The position numbers and the translations under genes are program-made. From Lacrimispora algidixylanolytica (GTDB lineage: Bacteria > Bacillota > Clostridia > Lachnospirales > Lachnospiraceae), in the NCBI RefSeq assembly GCF_003609635.1, contig NZ_MCIA01000009.1, forward strand, positions 1 through 64,000: a stretch of DNA of 64,000 nucleotides, in the 5' to 3' direction. A model generated the notes under the pieces. That model saw nothing but the letters and a program-made list of their open reading frames with translations, was not told the origin of the DNA and did no database searches. Positions 1 to 8,715 of this stretch are shown piece by piece. Every line of letters starts with the position of its first letter. The stretch's first letter is position 1.

Positions 1-138
1 CTTCTTGTATTCGTTCTGAATTACTCATTCAAAGCCACTCAAACGCGGCTTATTATTTAGAATTTTCAGGGTTTTACATACTGTTCAATCTTCTGTTTTC
101 AAAGTGCTTTGTTGTGTCTCTCGATCAGCAACTCATGT
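1..138 (-). other. rRNA operon leader (partial, continues off left edge)
   Basis: This is the untranslated stretch downstream of two consensus promoters that fire leftwards. On the minus strand it contains a boxA-like antitermination element (GCACTTTGAAAACAG, plus positions 93-107), as found in Clostridia between rRNA promoters and the 16S gene. No open frame is present. The 16S gene itself would lie beyond the window, so the assignment rests on promoter strength, tandem arrangement and the boxA-like motif. An unrelated highly expressed stable-RNA operon is the main alternative. Confidence 0.6.
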
Positions 139-167
139 AGTATATCACGCGGCGCTTCGTTTGTCAA
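139..167 (-). promoter_or_regulatory. Strong sigma-A promoter, proximal (rRNA-type P2)
   Basis: On the minus strand a perfect -35 TTGACA (162-167) and TATACT -10 (139-144) are separated by 17 bases. A second equally good promoter lies about 98 bases upstream in the same direction. Tandem near-consensus promoters are typical of rRNA operons. Confidence 0.85.
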
Positions 168-236
168 CAACTTTTGTTATTTTCTTCAATCGACTTTTTT
201 CGACTGCTGATGTGAGGTGTTCTCCATCGGATCTAT

Positions 237-265
237 AATATATCATGTCCCAAAGTGGATGTCAA
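237..265 (-). promoter_or_regulatory. Strong sigma-A promoter, distal (rRNA-type P1)
   Basis: Minus-strand TTGACA (260-265), 17-base spacer and TATATT (237-242). The bases upstream (266-300) are A/T rich and resemble an UP element. It forms a tandem pair with the promoter at 139-167. Confidence 0.8.
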
Positions 266-365
266 GGAAATTTGTTGCATTTGTTTGAACAATTTTTTAG
301 ATTGTGGTTTTTCTCTTGTATTATGGGCATATTCTGCTGTTTTCCCTTAGCGAATGGGAAAAGAA

Positions 366-408
366 AAAATCTACAAACCAGGTTATTCCTACCTTTGTTT
401 GTAGATTT
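366..408 (-). terminator. Intrinsic terminator after the cvpA-like gene
   Basis: A 12-bp perfect stem (367-378 paired with 397-408) with a smaller inner AGGT/ACCT stem is followed on the minus strand by a T-rich run. It closes the long minus-strand block that starts upstream at tadA/pfk. Confidence 0.8.
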
Positions 409-444
409 GTTTTAATTGCATATTGGATAAATACAACTTTTTCG

Positions 445-1179
445 TTATTTGAGCCCCTGCAGGACCCCTAGAACCATAAGATTCAGGAAGTTATGATTAT
501 ATAGATAGGAGAGCCACTTGCTGGCTTCGATTTGCCGAGATAACGTAAGTCCCCATGTTGTACCTGAGAATGCGGTTATGAGGATGCAGGCGAGCCAAAG
601 AAAGACAAGACCCTGGACTCCACCTAGCAGAGCCCCTGCTATCTTATTCATTCCGGATATAATAGGAAGTCTTGCTATGATATCAAGCCAGCTTACAATT
701 AACTTCATGGCTAAGTAGACCACCGCAAACAAAATGACAAATCCCACGGAATTCAATATCTTATTTGCAAGGAAGTTTCCAATGTAATCTGTAAACGCTT
801 GCACTCCAAGGAGCTGATACATCTCACTGTTGTTGTTTTCAATCAGAGCACTTTTCACATTCTGAGGTAGCTCAAGCTTTTCGATGACTGTCCGTTGAAT
901 GGATGGGACCTCAGAAGTAGTCTCACCTGTGTTATCTTCTCCTTGAAGGCCCACGGATTTTTTCATACTCTCGGATATGGTCTGCTGAAGTTTTGTGTTC
1001 TCTTTTATATATCCTGTTACGGTTGGCAATGCAGCACGGACTATGGTAAGTGAAATAATCACTGCCAGCATTGATACAACCAGCCGGATAAATCCTTTGT
1101 GATGGCCGTATAAAACCATTCCCAATAGGTAAATACCAGCTAATATTGATAACCAGTTTTCCATATATAGCCTCGTCAT
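445..1179 (-). CDS. CvpA family membrane protein
   Basis: A 244-residue polytopic membrane protein. The N-terminal part has a pair of hydrophobic segments (about residues 9-55) with small residues and Gly-rich spacing like the CvpA family (colicin V production). A hydrophilic, Glu/Thr-rich loop (about 60-135) follows, then two or three further membrane segments (about 141-205). CvpA proteins are implicated in envelope homeostasis but have no assigned reaction. The start codon overlaps the stop of the upstream HAD gene as ATGA, which implies translational coupling; a GGAAGG ribosome site precedes it, supporting the first Met rather than Met6. It is the last gene of its block and is followed by a terminator. 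The family assignment is good; the function is not known. Confidence 0.75.
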   Translation of the reverse strand: MTRLYMENWLSILAGIYLLGMVLYGHHKGFIRLVVSMLAVIISLTIVRAALPTVTGYIKENTKLQQTISESMKKSVGLQGEDNTGETTSEVPSIQRTVIEKLELPQNVKSALIENNNSEMYQLLGVQAFTDYIGNFLANKILNSVGFVILFAVVYLAMKLIVSWLDIIARLPIISGMNKIAGALLGGVQGLVFLWLACILITAFSGTTWGLTLSRQIEASKWLSYLYNHNFLNLMVLGVLQGLK

Positions 1180-2009
1180 AATTGCCTTCCAAATACCAGG
1201 CGGTAGATAGCGGCTGCTACCCCGTCCTCATCATTGGTCTCTGTAATATAATTTGCTTCTGCCTTTAGTTCCTCACTTGCATTTTTCATAGCAACTCCAA
1301 CTCCTGCCATACGAATCATAGTGAAGTCATTTTCGCCGTCTCCAATAGCCATGGTCTGATTTCTAGAGATACCCAGATGATCTGCAAGACGGTAAATGGC
1401 TTCTCCTTTTGATGCACCAAGAGCGTTGAGCTCTAGGTTGTTAGGAATGGAGGAGGTAACTAAAATATTATCCCACTTATCCAAATCTGCCCTTAATCTA
1501 GCTCGTCCCTCCATATCAGGGAAGAACAGGTTGATCTTCTCTACGGGCTTACCTGATTTCTTAACATAGTCTATGATATTAGGATGTATGTCTCTGGTGT
1601 TTTTGACCATCTCCTGTAATGATTCTGATAGACAATAATGGGATAGGTTTTCGAGAAACCTTCGTTCTGTGATTCCTCTTCCTTCTATATAAGGATCATA
1701 CATGACAGGATAGTCATTCACAAAATTCAGAAGTTCCATGGCCAGCTCCCAGGTGAGCATACGAGTATCAATTACGGTCTCTTTTTCCAGATCATGAATG
1801 ACAGCGCCATTGGTGGCTATGGCATATCTGATACCTTCTATGCTTTTCAACTCTAACGGTATGCCGTCTGCTGTGCGTCCGGTACAGGGAACAATGATAA
1901 TTCCATTCTGAATACATTCAGATAGAGCCTTGCGATTCGTGTCTGAAAGCTGTTTTTTACTGTTTAACAATGTTCCATCCAAATCTAGTGCAATAAGCTT
2001 AATGTCCAA
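1176..2009 (-). CDS. Cof-type HAD-superfamily phosphatase
   Basis: A 277-residue haloacid dehalogenase family hydrolase of the Cof/YidA type (HAD subclass IIB). Motif I DLDGT is at residues 9-13, with Asp9 the expected nucleophile and Asp11 the acid/base. The C-terminal metal motif GDGENDF lies near residue 221. The large cap between them (about 85-190) is typical of sugar-phosphate or flavin-phosphate phosphatases. The substrate cannot be read from sequence. Translation starts at TTG, with GGAG seven bases upstream. The 3' end overlaps the cvpA-like gene by four bases, and the TPR gene lies 12 bases upstream, so the three genes are probably co-transcribed. Confidence 0.88.
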   Translation of the reverse strand: MDIKLIALDLDGTLLNSKKQLSDTNRKALSECIQNGIIIVPCTGRTADGIPLELKSIEGIRYAIATNGAVIHDLEKETVIDTRMLTWELAMELLNFVNDYPVMYDPYIEGRGITERRFLENLSHYCLSESLQEMVKNTRDIHPNIIDYVKKSGKPVEKINLFFPDMEGRARLRADLDKWDNILVTSSIPNNLELNALGASKGEAIYRLADHLGISRNQTMAIGDGENDFTMIRMAGVGVAMKNASEELKAEANYITETNDEDGVAAAIYRLVFGRQL

Positions 2010-2021
2010 TTTTATACTCCA

Positions 2022-4493
2022 TTAATATATGAAATGTTCTTCTTGTAATACTAGAAGTCCGTCTTTATCGTATTTGGAAGAAAATAGATTCTTAAATCTC
2101 TTACCAAAGGATGGTTTCTCAGCCCGGTCTGCAGCTTCTTCAATTAGGCCTTCTGCTGCTGATTTGCTCAGTGAGATACCGTCTTCTTCCATGATTTCAA
2201 TTCTCTCGTATAGAGCGAGCATACTTTTGCCTGTAATGCTACAGTCTATTTCATTGGCGTAACGGCAGGCATATTGAGCAAACTCATCAATATCCATCTC
2301 CTCGTTAGGAGCATAAGAAGCGGCTTCTTCACGTACGGATTGGCTGACTTCCTGGGTATTGGCCCTGCTCTGGGATTCTTTTTTGTTTTTGGAAAAGAAC
2401 CCTTTCCGGGGAGCTGGTTTTTCTTCTATGGGTTCCTGGGAATTGTAATCTTCTTCAGGGGGATAATTGTTTTCATCTTCGTACCCGTAGTCTTCTTGAT
2501 AAGCACCTTGAGAGTCATAAGAATCATCATTTTGGCGGAATGAAGGGGCCGCGTAATCAGTCTCAGGCTGTTCTCTTAAAATCTGAGGTTGAGAGATTGG
2601 GCGCTGGGGTGATGAAACGGGAGCTGCTTCTCCGCTTCCAATGCACTCAAACTTACTGGCAAGGGCGGAATGCTCTCTGTGAAGAAGCTCCATTTGTTTG
2701 GGGTTGTCAATCAAGACGACAATCATTCCACTGGTGTCCTGATCCATGATCTGATTTAATTCAATCAGGGCATCAGAAGTAAGATCTCCAGCTTCCTCTA
2801 CAATAAGATCTTTTCCTGCAAGTTTATCTGCACAAGACAGTACTCCGCGCTTTGAAAGCCTAGAACCGGTGATCTTAGCAACTGGATTATTTACACCATT
2901 TTCCTTATGAATTTGCTTTAAGGCTTCTACTGCCATAGAAAGACCCTTCTCAGGGGTTCTCGCTTCTATCATAAGATGATTTCTTACAGGAGTCTCATCT
3001 AGTTCATCTTCCTCATAAAGATCTTCAAACTGTAGATGGTCTGGCTGGGTGTAATTAGACCCTTCCCGAATGGGCTCAAAGAAACTTTCTTCTGAGAATT
3101 TCTTTTCTAAGTCGAATGATTCATAGGAAGGTTCTGCCTGGGAGAATGATTCCGACTCTTCATCTGCCGTTGCAGCGGACTGTTCTTCGGCATGCAGGTC
3201 GCCTTCTTCGTAACTGTTGGCTTCCCCATAATTGTCGTGATCTAACTCCTGAGAATCCAATGATGCGTATGGAAGAACATCTGATGATTCCTCCAAGTCA
3301 TTCTGAGACAGCTCTGATTCTTCCATATTATAATGGTAAGCGTCAGATTCCTCTAAATTATACTGGGAATGATCGGATTCTCCTTCGCCATACTGGTAGT
3401 TTAATCCCTCTTCCATTACGTACTCAGATAATTCAGATCCTTCTATGTCATACTGAGACAGCTGGGACTCATCTAGTCCTGGGCCTGTCAGGTTTTCTTC
3501 TTCGATCATTGGTCCCAAATTGGCTTCCAAGGATTCCTCTTCTTGTGAGAAATAAGATCCTCTTGGCCTTTTCACAGAGGTCATAGGACTGCCGACTCTT
3601 CGGATGTCTTCTAAGACTCTTGTGTGTTCCAGCTTTGGTTCCTCCTGAAGGACTGGTTCCTCATAGGATATCTTTGACAACTCTCTTGCCAAAGTTTCCT
3701 GAACATCGGCTTCCTCAATGGAGGTTTCTAAGTTGGAGGCTATAGGATTTTCTTCATATTGGAATTCAGGTTCCTGTGGAGCTGACTCTTCGTCGTAATA
3801 CTCTTCCTCAGGTTCTGATTCTTCTGAAAGCATACTACCACTTCCATATCTCTGTTCCACTGCACGAAGTCTTGCTTCGTATTTGTCCCTATTTTCTACA
3901 AGGTCCATCTGATAATGGGTGAGAGGGGCATACTTAATCTTTAAGTCCATAGCCTTATCTACATATTTGCCAAGACCGAACATAAGCATAATCCGGTCAC
4001 AGGTTTCTACGCAGCGATCAGGCATACCAGCCAGGCTGTATAATTCTGCAAGCTCATATAACCATTTCTCGTCAAGCTCTACACTTGTGTAGGACTCCAG
4101 AGAATGAATGAGTTGCTGAGCTGGGGCTCCTTTTGATTTTAAAATCATGTAACGAAGTAGCTGCTGTCTGGGATCATCAGATGCCAGATCACCAAATTCT
4201 TTATAATATCCTTCCGCTTCTTCGATATTGCCTTCCTTAATTGCCAACTCTGCTAACTTATATAATAGGCGTTTTCCAATCGGTGCGCGCTCATAAGCCT
4301 GTAGGAGTATCCCTTTGGCTTCCTGATATTCTTTATTTTTCTCGTATACCATGGCTACCATGGATAGCAGATTGGTGTTGCGTACTCTTCTCCAGTCAAT
4401 GGTATCGGCTATTTTCATAGCCGTCTCATAGTCATCTTTGCCGACCAGTTTTTTGATCTGTTCAACCTTTATATTAAACTCGTACTTATCCAT
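2022..4493 (-). CDS. TPR protein with acidic linkers and a degenerate AAA+ (CbxX/SpoVK-like) domain
   Basis: An 823-residue cytosolic protein of unknown function. Residues 1-205 are helical TPR-like repeats, for example with the pattern A-x2-LL-x-AYE. Residues about 215-500 are extremely acidic and low-complexity, with repeated blocks of Glu/Ser/Tyr such as ESELSQ and LEESD. Residues about 505-616 align by eye with an AAA+ module of the CbxX/CfxQ/SpoVK family, but the P-loop region reads ARTPEKGLS without GxxxxGKT and the Walker B region reads LIVEEAGDL. This suggests an ATPase-dead domain. A second disordered stretch and a helical C-terminus with a basic segment near 780-795 complete it. The start is Met4 of the longest frame because GGAG is nine bases before that ATG. 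It sits between recR and a HAD gene on the same strand. Confidence 0.7.
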   Translation of the reverse strand: MDKYEFNIKVEQIKKLVGKDDYETAMKIADTIDWRRVRNTNLLSMVAMVYEKNKEYQEAKGILLQAYERAPIGKRLLYKLAELAIKEGNIEEAEGYYKEFGDLASDDPRQQLLRYMILKSKGAPAQQLIHSLESYTSVELDEKWLYELAELYSLAGMPDRCVETCDRIMLMFGLGKYVDKAMDLKIKYAPLTHYQMDLVENRDKYEARLRAVEQRYGSGSMLSEESEPEEEYYDEESAPQEPEFQYEENPIASNLETSIEEADVQETLARELSKISYEEPVLQEEPKLEHTRVLEDIRRVGSPMTSVKRPRGSYFSQEEESLEANLGPMIEEENLTGPGLDESQLSQYDIEGSELSEYVMEEGLNYQYGEGESDHSQYNLEESDAYHYNMEESELSQNDLEESSDVLPYASLDSQELDHDNYGEANSYEEGDLHAEEQSAATADEESESFSQAEPSYESFDLEKKFSEESFFEPIREGSNYTQPDHLQFEDLYEEDELDETPVRNHLMIEARTPEKGLSMAVEALKQIHKENGVNNPVAKITGSRLSKRGVLSCADKLAGKDLIVEEAGDLTSDALIELNQIMDQDTSGMIVVLIDNPKQMELLHREHSALASKFECIGSGEAAPVSSPQRPISQPQILREQPETDYAAPSFRQNDDSYDSQGAYQEDYGYEDENNYPPEEDYNSQEPIEEKPAPRKGFFSKNKKESQSRANTQEVSQSVREEAASYAPNEEMDIDEFAQYACRYANEIDCSITGKSMLALYERIEIMEEDGISLSKSAAEGLIEEAADRAEKPSFGKRFKNLFSSKYDKDGLLVLQEEHFIY

Positions 4494-4522
4494 TATTTGC
4501 ATCTCCTAACAAGGCAAATGAG

Positions 4523-5119
4523 TTACAGTTCGATCCTGCCCTCTAGGGCCCGTAACAATGTAACCTCATCTATGTACTCTAAATCTCCTCCAACGGGTAC
4601 CCCGCTGGCTATACGGGTAACTCTAATTCCAGTGGGTTTGATCAGCTTGCTGATATACATGGCTGTTGTCTCGCCTTCAAGACTTGAATTGGTGGCAATA
4701 ATCACCTCTTCTACATCTCCTTGCAGCCTCTGCATCAATTCTTTCAGCTTAATGTCTCCAGGTCCGATTCCCAGCATAGGGGAAATGGCTCCGTGAAGAA
4801 CATGATAAACACCTTCAAACCTCCCGGTTTTTTCATAGGCAGCTAAATCTCTAGTATCTTCCACCACCATAATTACCTTATGATTGCGTTTTTCGCTCAT
4901 ACAAATAGGACATCGTTCCCGATCTGTCAGGGTAAAGCATTCCTTGCAGTAACGTACATTGCGTTTTGCTTCTGTAATGGCTGAAGCAAGGCCTGACACT
5001 TGTTCCTCCGGCATGTTAATAATATGAAACGCCAGACGTTGTGCGGATTTACTGCCAATGCCCGGAAGCTTTGACAGCTCTTCGATTAATTTTGTTATCT
5101 GACTGCTATAATAATCCAT
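4523..5119 (-). CDS. recR: Recombination mediator protein RecR
   Basis: A 198-residue protein of the usual RecR length. Residues 10-45 carry the helix-hairpin-helix ([15 protein letters not shown]). A four-cysteine zinc finger follows (about 57-72, [16 protein letters not shown]), then a Toprim domain (about 80-175) containing VVEDTRDL and the conserved [13 protein letters not shown] segment. RecR acts with RecO/RecF to load RecA on gapped DNA. It lies two bases downstream of ebfC and 404 bases after dnaX, the conserved dnaX-ebfC-recR order. The ribosome site probably lies within the end of ebfC, so translation is likely coupled. Confidence 0.97.
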   Translation of the reverse strand: MDYYSSQITKLIEELSKLPGIGSKSAQRLAFHIINMPEEQVSGLASAITEAKRNVRYCKECFTLTDRERCPICMSEKRNHKVIMVVEDTRDLAAYEKTGRFEGVYHVLHGAISPMLGIGPGDIKLKELMQRLQGDVEEVIIATNSSLEGETTAMYISKLIKPTGIRVTRIASGVPVGGDLEYIDEVTLLRALEGRIEL

Positions 5120-5121
5120 AA

Positions 5122-5478
5122 TTAGAACGGAAAGCCTCCGCCTAAACCACCGCCAAGCCCTCCGGTAAGCTTAGCCATTGCTGAACTGTTCTCTTCCTCC
5201 ATCTGGCGGAAAGCTTCATTGGTGGCTGCCATAATTAAGTCCTCTAACATCTCAATGTCTTCTGGGTCAACAACTTCCTGGGATAATTTTACAGATGTCA
5301 CTTCTTTTTTACCAGATACTGTGACACTCACAGCTCCGCCGCCTGAAGTTGCAGTATATGCCTTATCCTCAAGAGTTTTTGTCGTCTCTTCCATCTGACG
5401 CTGCATCTTCTGTGCCTGCTTCATTAAATTGTTCATATTACCAGGCATTGCGCCTGGAAAACCGCCACGTTTTGCCAT
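5122..5478 (-). CDS. ebfC: YbaB/EbfC nucleoid-associated protein
   Basis: A 118-residue protein of the YbaB/EbfC DNA-binding family. It has an N-terminal helical segment rich in Met/Gln/Lys ([16 protein letters not shown], about residues 15-31), the central beta-sheet with [16 protein letters not shown], then [14 protein letters not shown]. The C-terminus is a short Gly-rich tail, [11 protein letters not shown]. The family forms dimers that bind DNA and is almost always encoded between dnaX and recR, as here. A strong GGAGG site precedes the ATG. Confidence 0.95.
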   Translation of the reverse strand: MAKRGGFPGAMPGNMNNLMKQAQKMQRQMEETTKTLEDKAYTATSGGGAVSVTVSGKKEVTSVKLSQEVVDPEDIEMLEDLIMAATNEAFRQMEEENSSAMAKLTGGLGGGLGGGFPF

Positions 5479-5508
5479 GGGATTCGTCCTCCTGATTTTC
5501 CTGTTTTA

Positions 5509-7077
5509 TTAGTCTTCTATTGTAACTTCCATTAAAATGTTTGTCTTTAAATCTTCCTCGCTGACGTAAATGGTATCCAGGCGTTCGCCTCCGCCGCGAA
5601 GTCTTGTCTTAAAGTCAATGGACTTTTTGTAATGATCTTCAACGTATCGTTTCAAATTAATGATAACAGCTTCCCGGCTTCCGATCATGTAATTACTCTG
5701 GTCGTCAAAAACAATGCATAACAAGCTTTCTCCGGCAGGTTCCACTACAGTATCCCGAAAACTGGCCCTGATTGGACCTCCTAATTCTCGGGTGATCTTC
5801 CCCCACTCGCTGCGGACTAAATTCAAGTCCTCTAGCTGGCCTTTTGGCAAAGTTACACGCTCCGAAGGAGTCATCTCATCTTCTGGGACTGATGCCTCTT
5901 TCGGTGTGGCACTTACCACGACTCCATGTTCCATCTGCTTTTCTATCAATTTGATTCTCTCAATGAGGGAGTCTAAGTTCTCTTCCATCTGAGGTCGGGT
6001 CAGTTTTATGAGTGCGACCTCAATGAGGACCCGTTTCTGGGAAGCATATCTAAGCTGGTTTGAGAGATCTGAAAATATCCGGATATAACGAAGCAGTGTC
6101 TCCTGGTCAACCTGGTTGCTATCCTCTTTTAAGAGGCTCTGGTTTTCCGTTGACATATCAAGTAAGTTATCTGCATCATCAACGGATTTTAGAATGAGAA
6201 GATTTCTCAAATACCAGATGAAGTCTACCACGAACTGACCGAGTTCTCTTCCCTGGATTACCATCTCCTCAAGACAGGTAATACAGTCCTTTGTCCGGTT
6301 CTCTGTAACTGCACGGAACATCGTTCCAAATACAGTTGTATCCACAGCACCTAGGACGTCTAAGACGTTATCATAAGTAAGCATCTCTCCATAATGGAAC
6401 GCAATGCACTGGTCAAGCAAGCTTAAGGCATCTCTTAAGGCACCGTCAGCCGATTTTGCGATATAGGTTATGGCTTTTTCTTCTACCTGTATGTGTTCGG
6501 CGGCAATAAGTTCCTTTAAGTGATCTGCAATGGTCTCTACTGTAATTCTTTTAAAATCATATCTTTGACAGCGAGACATTACCGTTACCGGTATCTTTTG
6601 TACCTCTGTGGTAGCTAAAATAAATATAACGTAGGAGGGAGGCTCTTCTAAGGTCTTTAACAGTGCGTTAAAGGCTCCTGTAGATAACATATGAACCTCA
6701 TCGATGATATAAACACGGTATTTGCCTTCTGTAGGCGGATACTGGACTTGATCTCTGATCTCCCTGATGTTCTCCACGCCATTGTTTGATGCTGCATCGA
6801 TCTCTGATACATTAAGAGAGGCTCCGGCTGCGATGTTCTTACAGGTGGAGCATTCTCCGCAAGGACTTCCGTCCTTTGGTTGCTCACAGTTGACTGCTTT
6901 CGCAAAGATCTTTGCAATACTCGTCTTACCGGTTCCTCTGGTTCCGCAAAACAGATATGCATGTCCAATACGTCCGGATACGATCTGGTTTTTTAATGTT
7001 TGTACGATATGGTCCTGACCCTTTACATCCGAAAAAGACGAGGGACGCCATTTCCGATACAATGCCGTATATGACAT
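5509..7077 (-). CDS. dnaX: DNA polymerase III subunit gamma/tau
   Basis: A 522-residue clamp-loader ATPase. The AAA+ core begins YRKWRPSSF, with P-loop GTRGTGKTS near residue 44, a zinc-binding cysteine cluster (CGECSTC) after it, DEVHML as Walker B and the sensor segment SRCQRYDF. The remaining C-terminal part (about 370-522) is the variable tau region. The start is placed at the ATG at 7077, which has AAGGAG nine bases upstream. A longer frame opens at 7104 inside the end of pfk but lacks a ribosome site and adds residues not typical of DnaX. No obvious A-run slippery signal for making gamma was noticed. It is the first gene of dnaX-ebfC-recR. Confidence 0.97.
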   Translation of the reverse strand: MSYTALYRKWRPSSFSDVKGQDHIVQTLKNQIVSGRIGHAYLFCGTRGTGKTSIAKIFAKAVNCEQPKDGSPCGECSTCKNIAAGASLNVSEIDAASNNGVENIREIRDQVQYPPTEGKYRVYIIDEVHMLSTGAFNALLKTLEEPPSYVIFILATTEVQKIPVTVMSRCQRYDFKRITVETIADHLKELIAAEHIQVEEKAITYIAKSADGALRDALSLLDQCIAFHYGEMLTYDNVLDVLGAVDTTVFGTMFRAVTENRTKDCITCLEEMVIQGRELGQFVVDFIWYLRNLLILKSVDDADNLLDMSTENQSLLKEDSNQVDQETLLRYIRIFSDLSNQLRYASQKRVLIEVALIKLTRPQMEENLDSLIERIKLIEKQMEHGVVVSATPKEASVPEDEMTPSERVTLPKGQLEDLNLVRSEWGKITRELGGPIRASFRDTVVEPAGESLLCIVFDDQSNYMIGSREAVIINLKRYVEDHYKKSIDFKTRLRGGGERLDTIYVSEEDLKTNILMEVTIED

Positions 7078-7090
7078 GCTGATTGACTCC

Positions 7091-8170
7091 TTATTCGTCT
7101 CCAAAGCTAATGCCTATCATCTTGGCTTCCTTGACAATAGAGCATTGGGGATCGACTGTTTTTAATTTTCCTGCAACTTCGGCTAGCGGCATGCTCACAA
7201 TATCATTGTTTTGTACCGCAACCATGTTTCCAAATTCTTTGTTTTTAATAAGCATCGCCGCTTCTGCTCCAAGCCTGGTAGACAGCACACGGTCATAGGG
7301 ACAGGGATCTCCTCCCCTTTGCATATGACCTGGGACGGTGACCCGCACCTCTTGGCCTGTCCGCTCCGTGATCATGGCACCAATTTCGTAAGCGATGGAT
7401 GGATAGACAACTCCGCTTTTCTTTTTTTCTTTCAGCTCTTTTTTGGAAAGAGCCGCATTCTCTTTTGAAATAGCTCCCTCGGCAACGGCTATGATGGAAA
7501 ACTTCTTACCGTTTCTCGTTCTGGCCTTAAGGGCCTCAATTACTATATCGAGATCATAGGGAAGCTCAGGAAGGAGAATGATATCAGCTCCTCCTGCAAT
7601 GCCGGCATGTAAGGTAAGCCAGCCTACCTTATGCCCCATAACCTCTACGATAAAAACTCTGCCGTGGGAAGCGGCTGTGGTATGGATGCAGTCAATGGCA
7701 TTGGTTGCCACATTCATAGCGCTCTGGAATCCAAACGTCATATCAGTTCCCCATAAATCATTATCAATGGTTTTTGGGAGTGAAACTACGTTAAGCCCCT
7801 CTTCACGAAGAAGATTGGCTGTCTTCTGGCTTCCGTTGCCTCCTAATACCACGAGGCATTCCAGTTTCAGTTTTCTATATGTGTGCTTCATGGCTTCCAC
7901 CTTGTCAAGGCCGTCTGCATCTGGTGTTCGCATAAGCTTAAACGGCTGTCTTGAAGTACCAAGGATGGTTCCGCCTTTTGTCAAAATTCCGGAAAATTCT
8001 TCGGGTCTCATAATACGGTAAACCGTGTAAATCAGACCTTTATAACCATCTTCAAATCCTATGATTTCTATATCTTCGAACATCCGGTAAAGTGCTTTTG
8101 CCACGCCACGCATGGTTGCGTTAAGGCTTTGGCAATCTCCTCCGCTCGTCAGCATTCCAATTCTCATCAT
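7091..8170 (-). CDS. pfkA: 6-phosphofructokinase (ATP or mixed-substrate group)
   Basis: A 359-residue phosphofructokinase that phosphorylates fructose 6-phosphate in glycolysis. Visible motifs are the N-terminal TSGGDCQSLNA, VLGGNGSQKTA near residue 108, PKTIDNDLWGTD with the catalytic TIDND segment, the substrate motif EVMGHKVGWL, and PGHMQRGG. A Gly after GGN at the position equivalent to E. coli Gly104 together with Lys at the position equivalent to Gly124 is the combination seen in ATP-using group III enzymes such as those of Streptomyces. PPi enzymes have Asp at the first position. The Asn in GGNGS replaces the usual Asp. Two adjacent ATGs (8170, 8167) follow GAGGTG. The gene lies between the SRP RNA and dnaX, an unusual place. 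Confidence 0.93.
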   Translation of the reverse strand: MMRIGMLTSGGDCQSLNATMRGVAKALYRMFEDIEIIGFEDGYKGLIYTVYRIMRPEEFSGILTKGGTILGTSRQPFKLMRTPDADGLDKVEAMKHTYRKLKLECLVVLGGNGSQKTANLLREEGLNVVSLPKTIDNDLWGTDMTFGFQSAMNVATNAIDCIHTTAASHGRVFIVEVMGHKVGWLTLHAGIAGGADIILLPELPYDLDIVIEALKARTRNGKKFSIIAVAEGAISKENAALSKKELKEKKKSGVVYPSIAYEIGAMITERTGQEVRVTVPGHMQRGGDPCPYDRVLSTRLGAEAAMLIKNKEFGNMVAVQNNDIVSMPLAEVAGKLKTVDPQCSIVKEAKMIGISFGDE

Positions 8171-8330
8171 GAAAGCACACCTCTTCTTAGATTAGATTTG
8201 TCATTATAAAATAGGTACTATTATACCCATTTTATTCTCAATTATAATACAAAGGGGAATGGCGAGCAAGGGAAAACTTCATTATAATAGAAAAATAAGA
8301 AAAATTTAAACTAGATATCATGGAAATGTA

Positions 8331-8365
8331 AAAGACACCGCAAAACAGAATCTGTTTTCGGCGTC
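8331..8365 (-). terminator. Terminator of the SRP RNA
   Basis: On the minus strand GACGCCGAAAACAG pairs with CTGTTTTGCGGTGTC, with one bulge, and is followed by a short T run. It lies 21 bases after the predicted 3' end of the SRP RNA. Confidence 0.75.
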
Positions 8366-8385
8366 CGATGAACTTTATATTTAAT

Positions 8386-8647
8386 CCGTGCGTCTCACTT
8401 TGAACCGCTACCACAGGCGTTACCCTGATAGTTAACTCAGTCCAGGCACCCTCACGGCACACAGTAACATTCATTTAGTGCTGCTGCATTCCTGCCCTGA
8501 CACGGTTCACGAAGTACTGTTGCGTAAGACCCAAACGTCATCGCCACTTTTCAGGGGCAGCCCTACAGTAGCCGGCCCTGGGTGAGACATCACCCCTGCT
8601 AGAGCGGATTGCAGGTACAGGGCACCGCTATCTCCCCGGCTGCACGG
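8386..8647 (-). ncRNA. ffs: Signal recognition particle RNA, large bacterial type
   Basis: A 262-base RNA read on the minus strand. The 5' end (CCGTGC) and 3' end (GCACGG) are complementary and close the molecule. The 5' domain has the typical GGGGAGATAGCGGTGCCCTGTA segment split by AATCCGC, and the helix 8 region carries GTCAGGGCAGGAATGCAGCAGC, equivalent to the conserved GGTCCGGAAGGAAGCAGCA loop bound by Ffh. The length and Alu-like 5' domain indicate the Gram-positive large form. It lies between tadA and the pfk-dnaX genes, the conserved position in Firmicutes, and has its own promoter and terminator. Small reading frames across it are spurious. Confidence 0.93.
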
Positions 8648-8682
8648 AAACTTTATGACATTTTAATGTATAACCGCTGTTA

Positions 8683-8711
8683 AGTATACATGGTAACATA
8701 AATATTGTCAA
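8683..8711 (-). promoter_or_regulatory. Promoter of the SRP RNA
   Basis: Minus-strand TTGACA (8706-8711), 17-base spacer and TATACT (8683-8688), close to sigma-A consensus. The expected start near 8676 is about 28 bases before the mature 5' end, so 5' trimming of the RNA is expected. Confidence 0.88.
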
Positions 8712-8715
8712 GGTT

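Noticed and set aside
3116-3586. Plus-strand open frame of 156 codons
   Set aside because: Antisense of the acidic low-complexity part of the TPR gene; no family resemblance.
8238-8474. Minus-strand open frame of 78 codons
   Set aside because: It overlaps the 3' part of the SRP RNA and its terminator and has no ribosome site.
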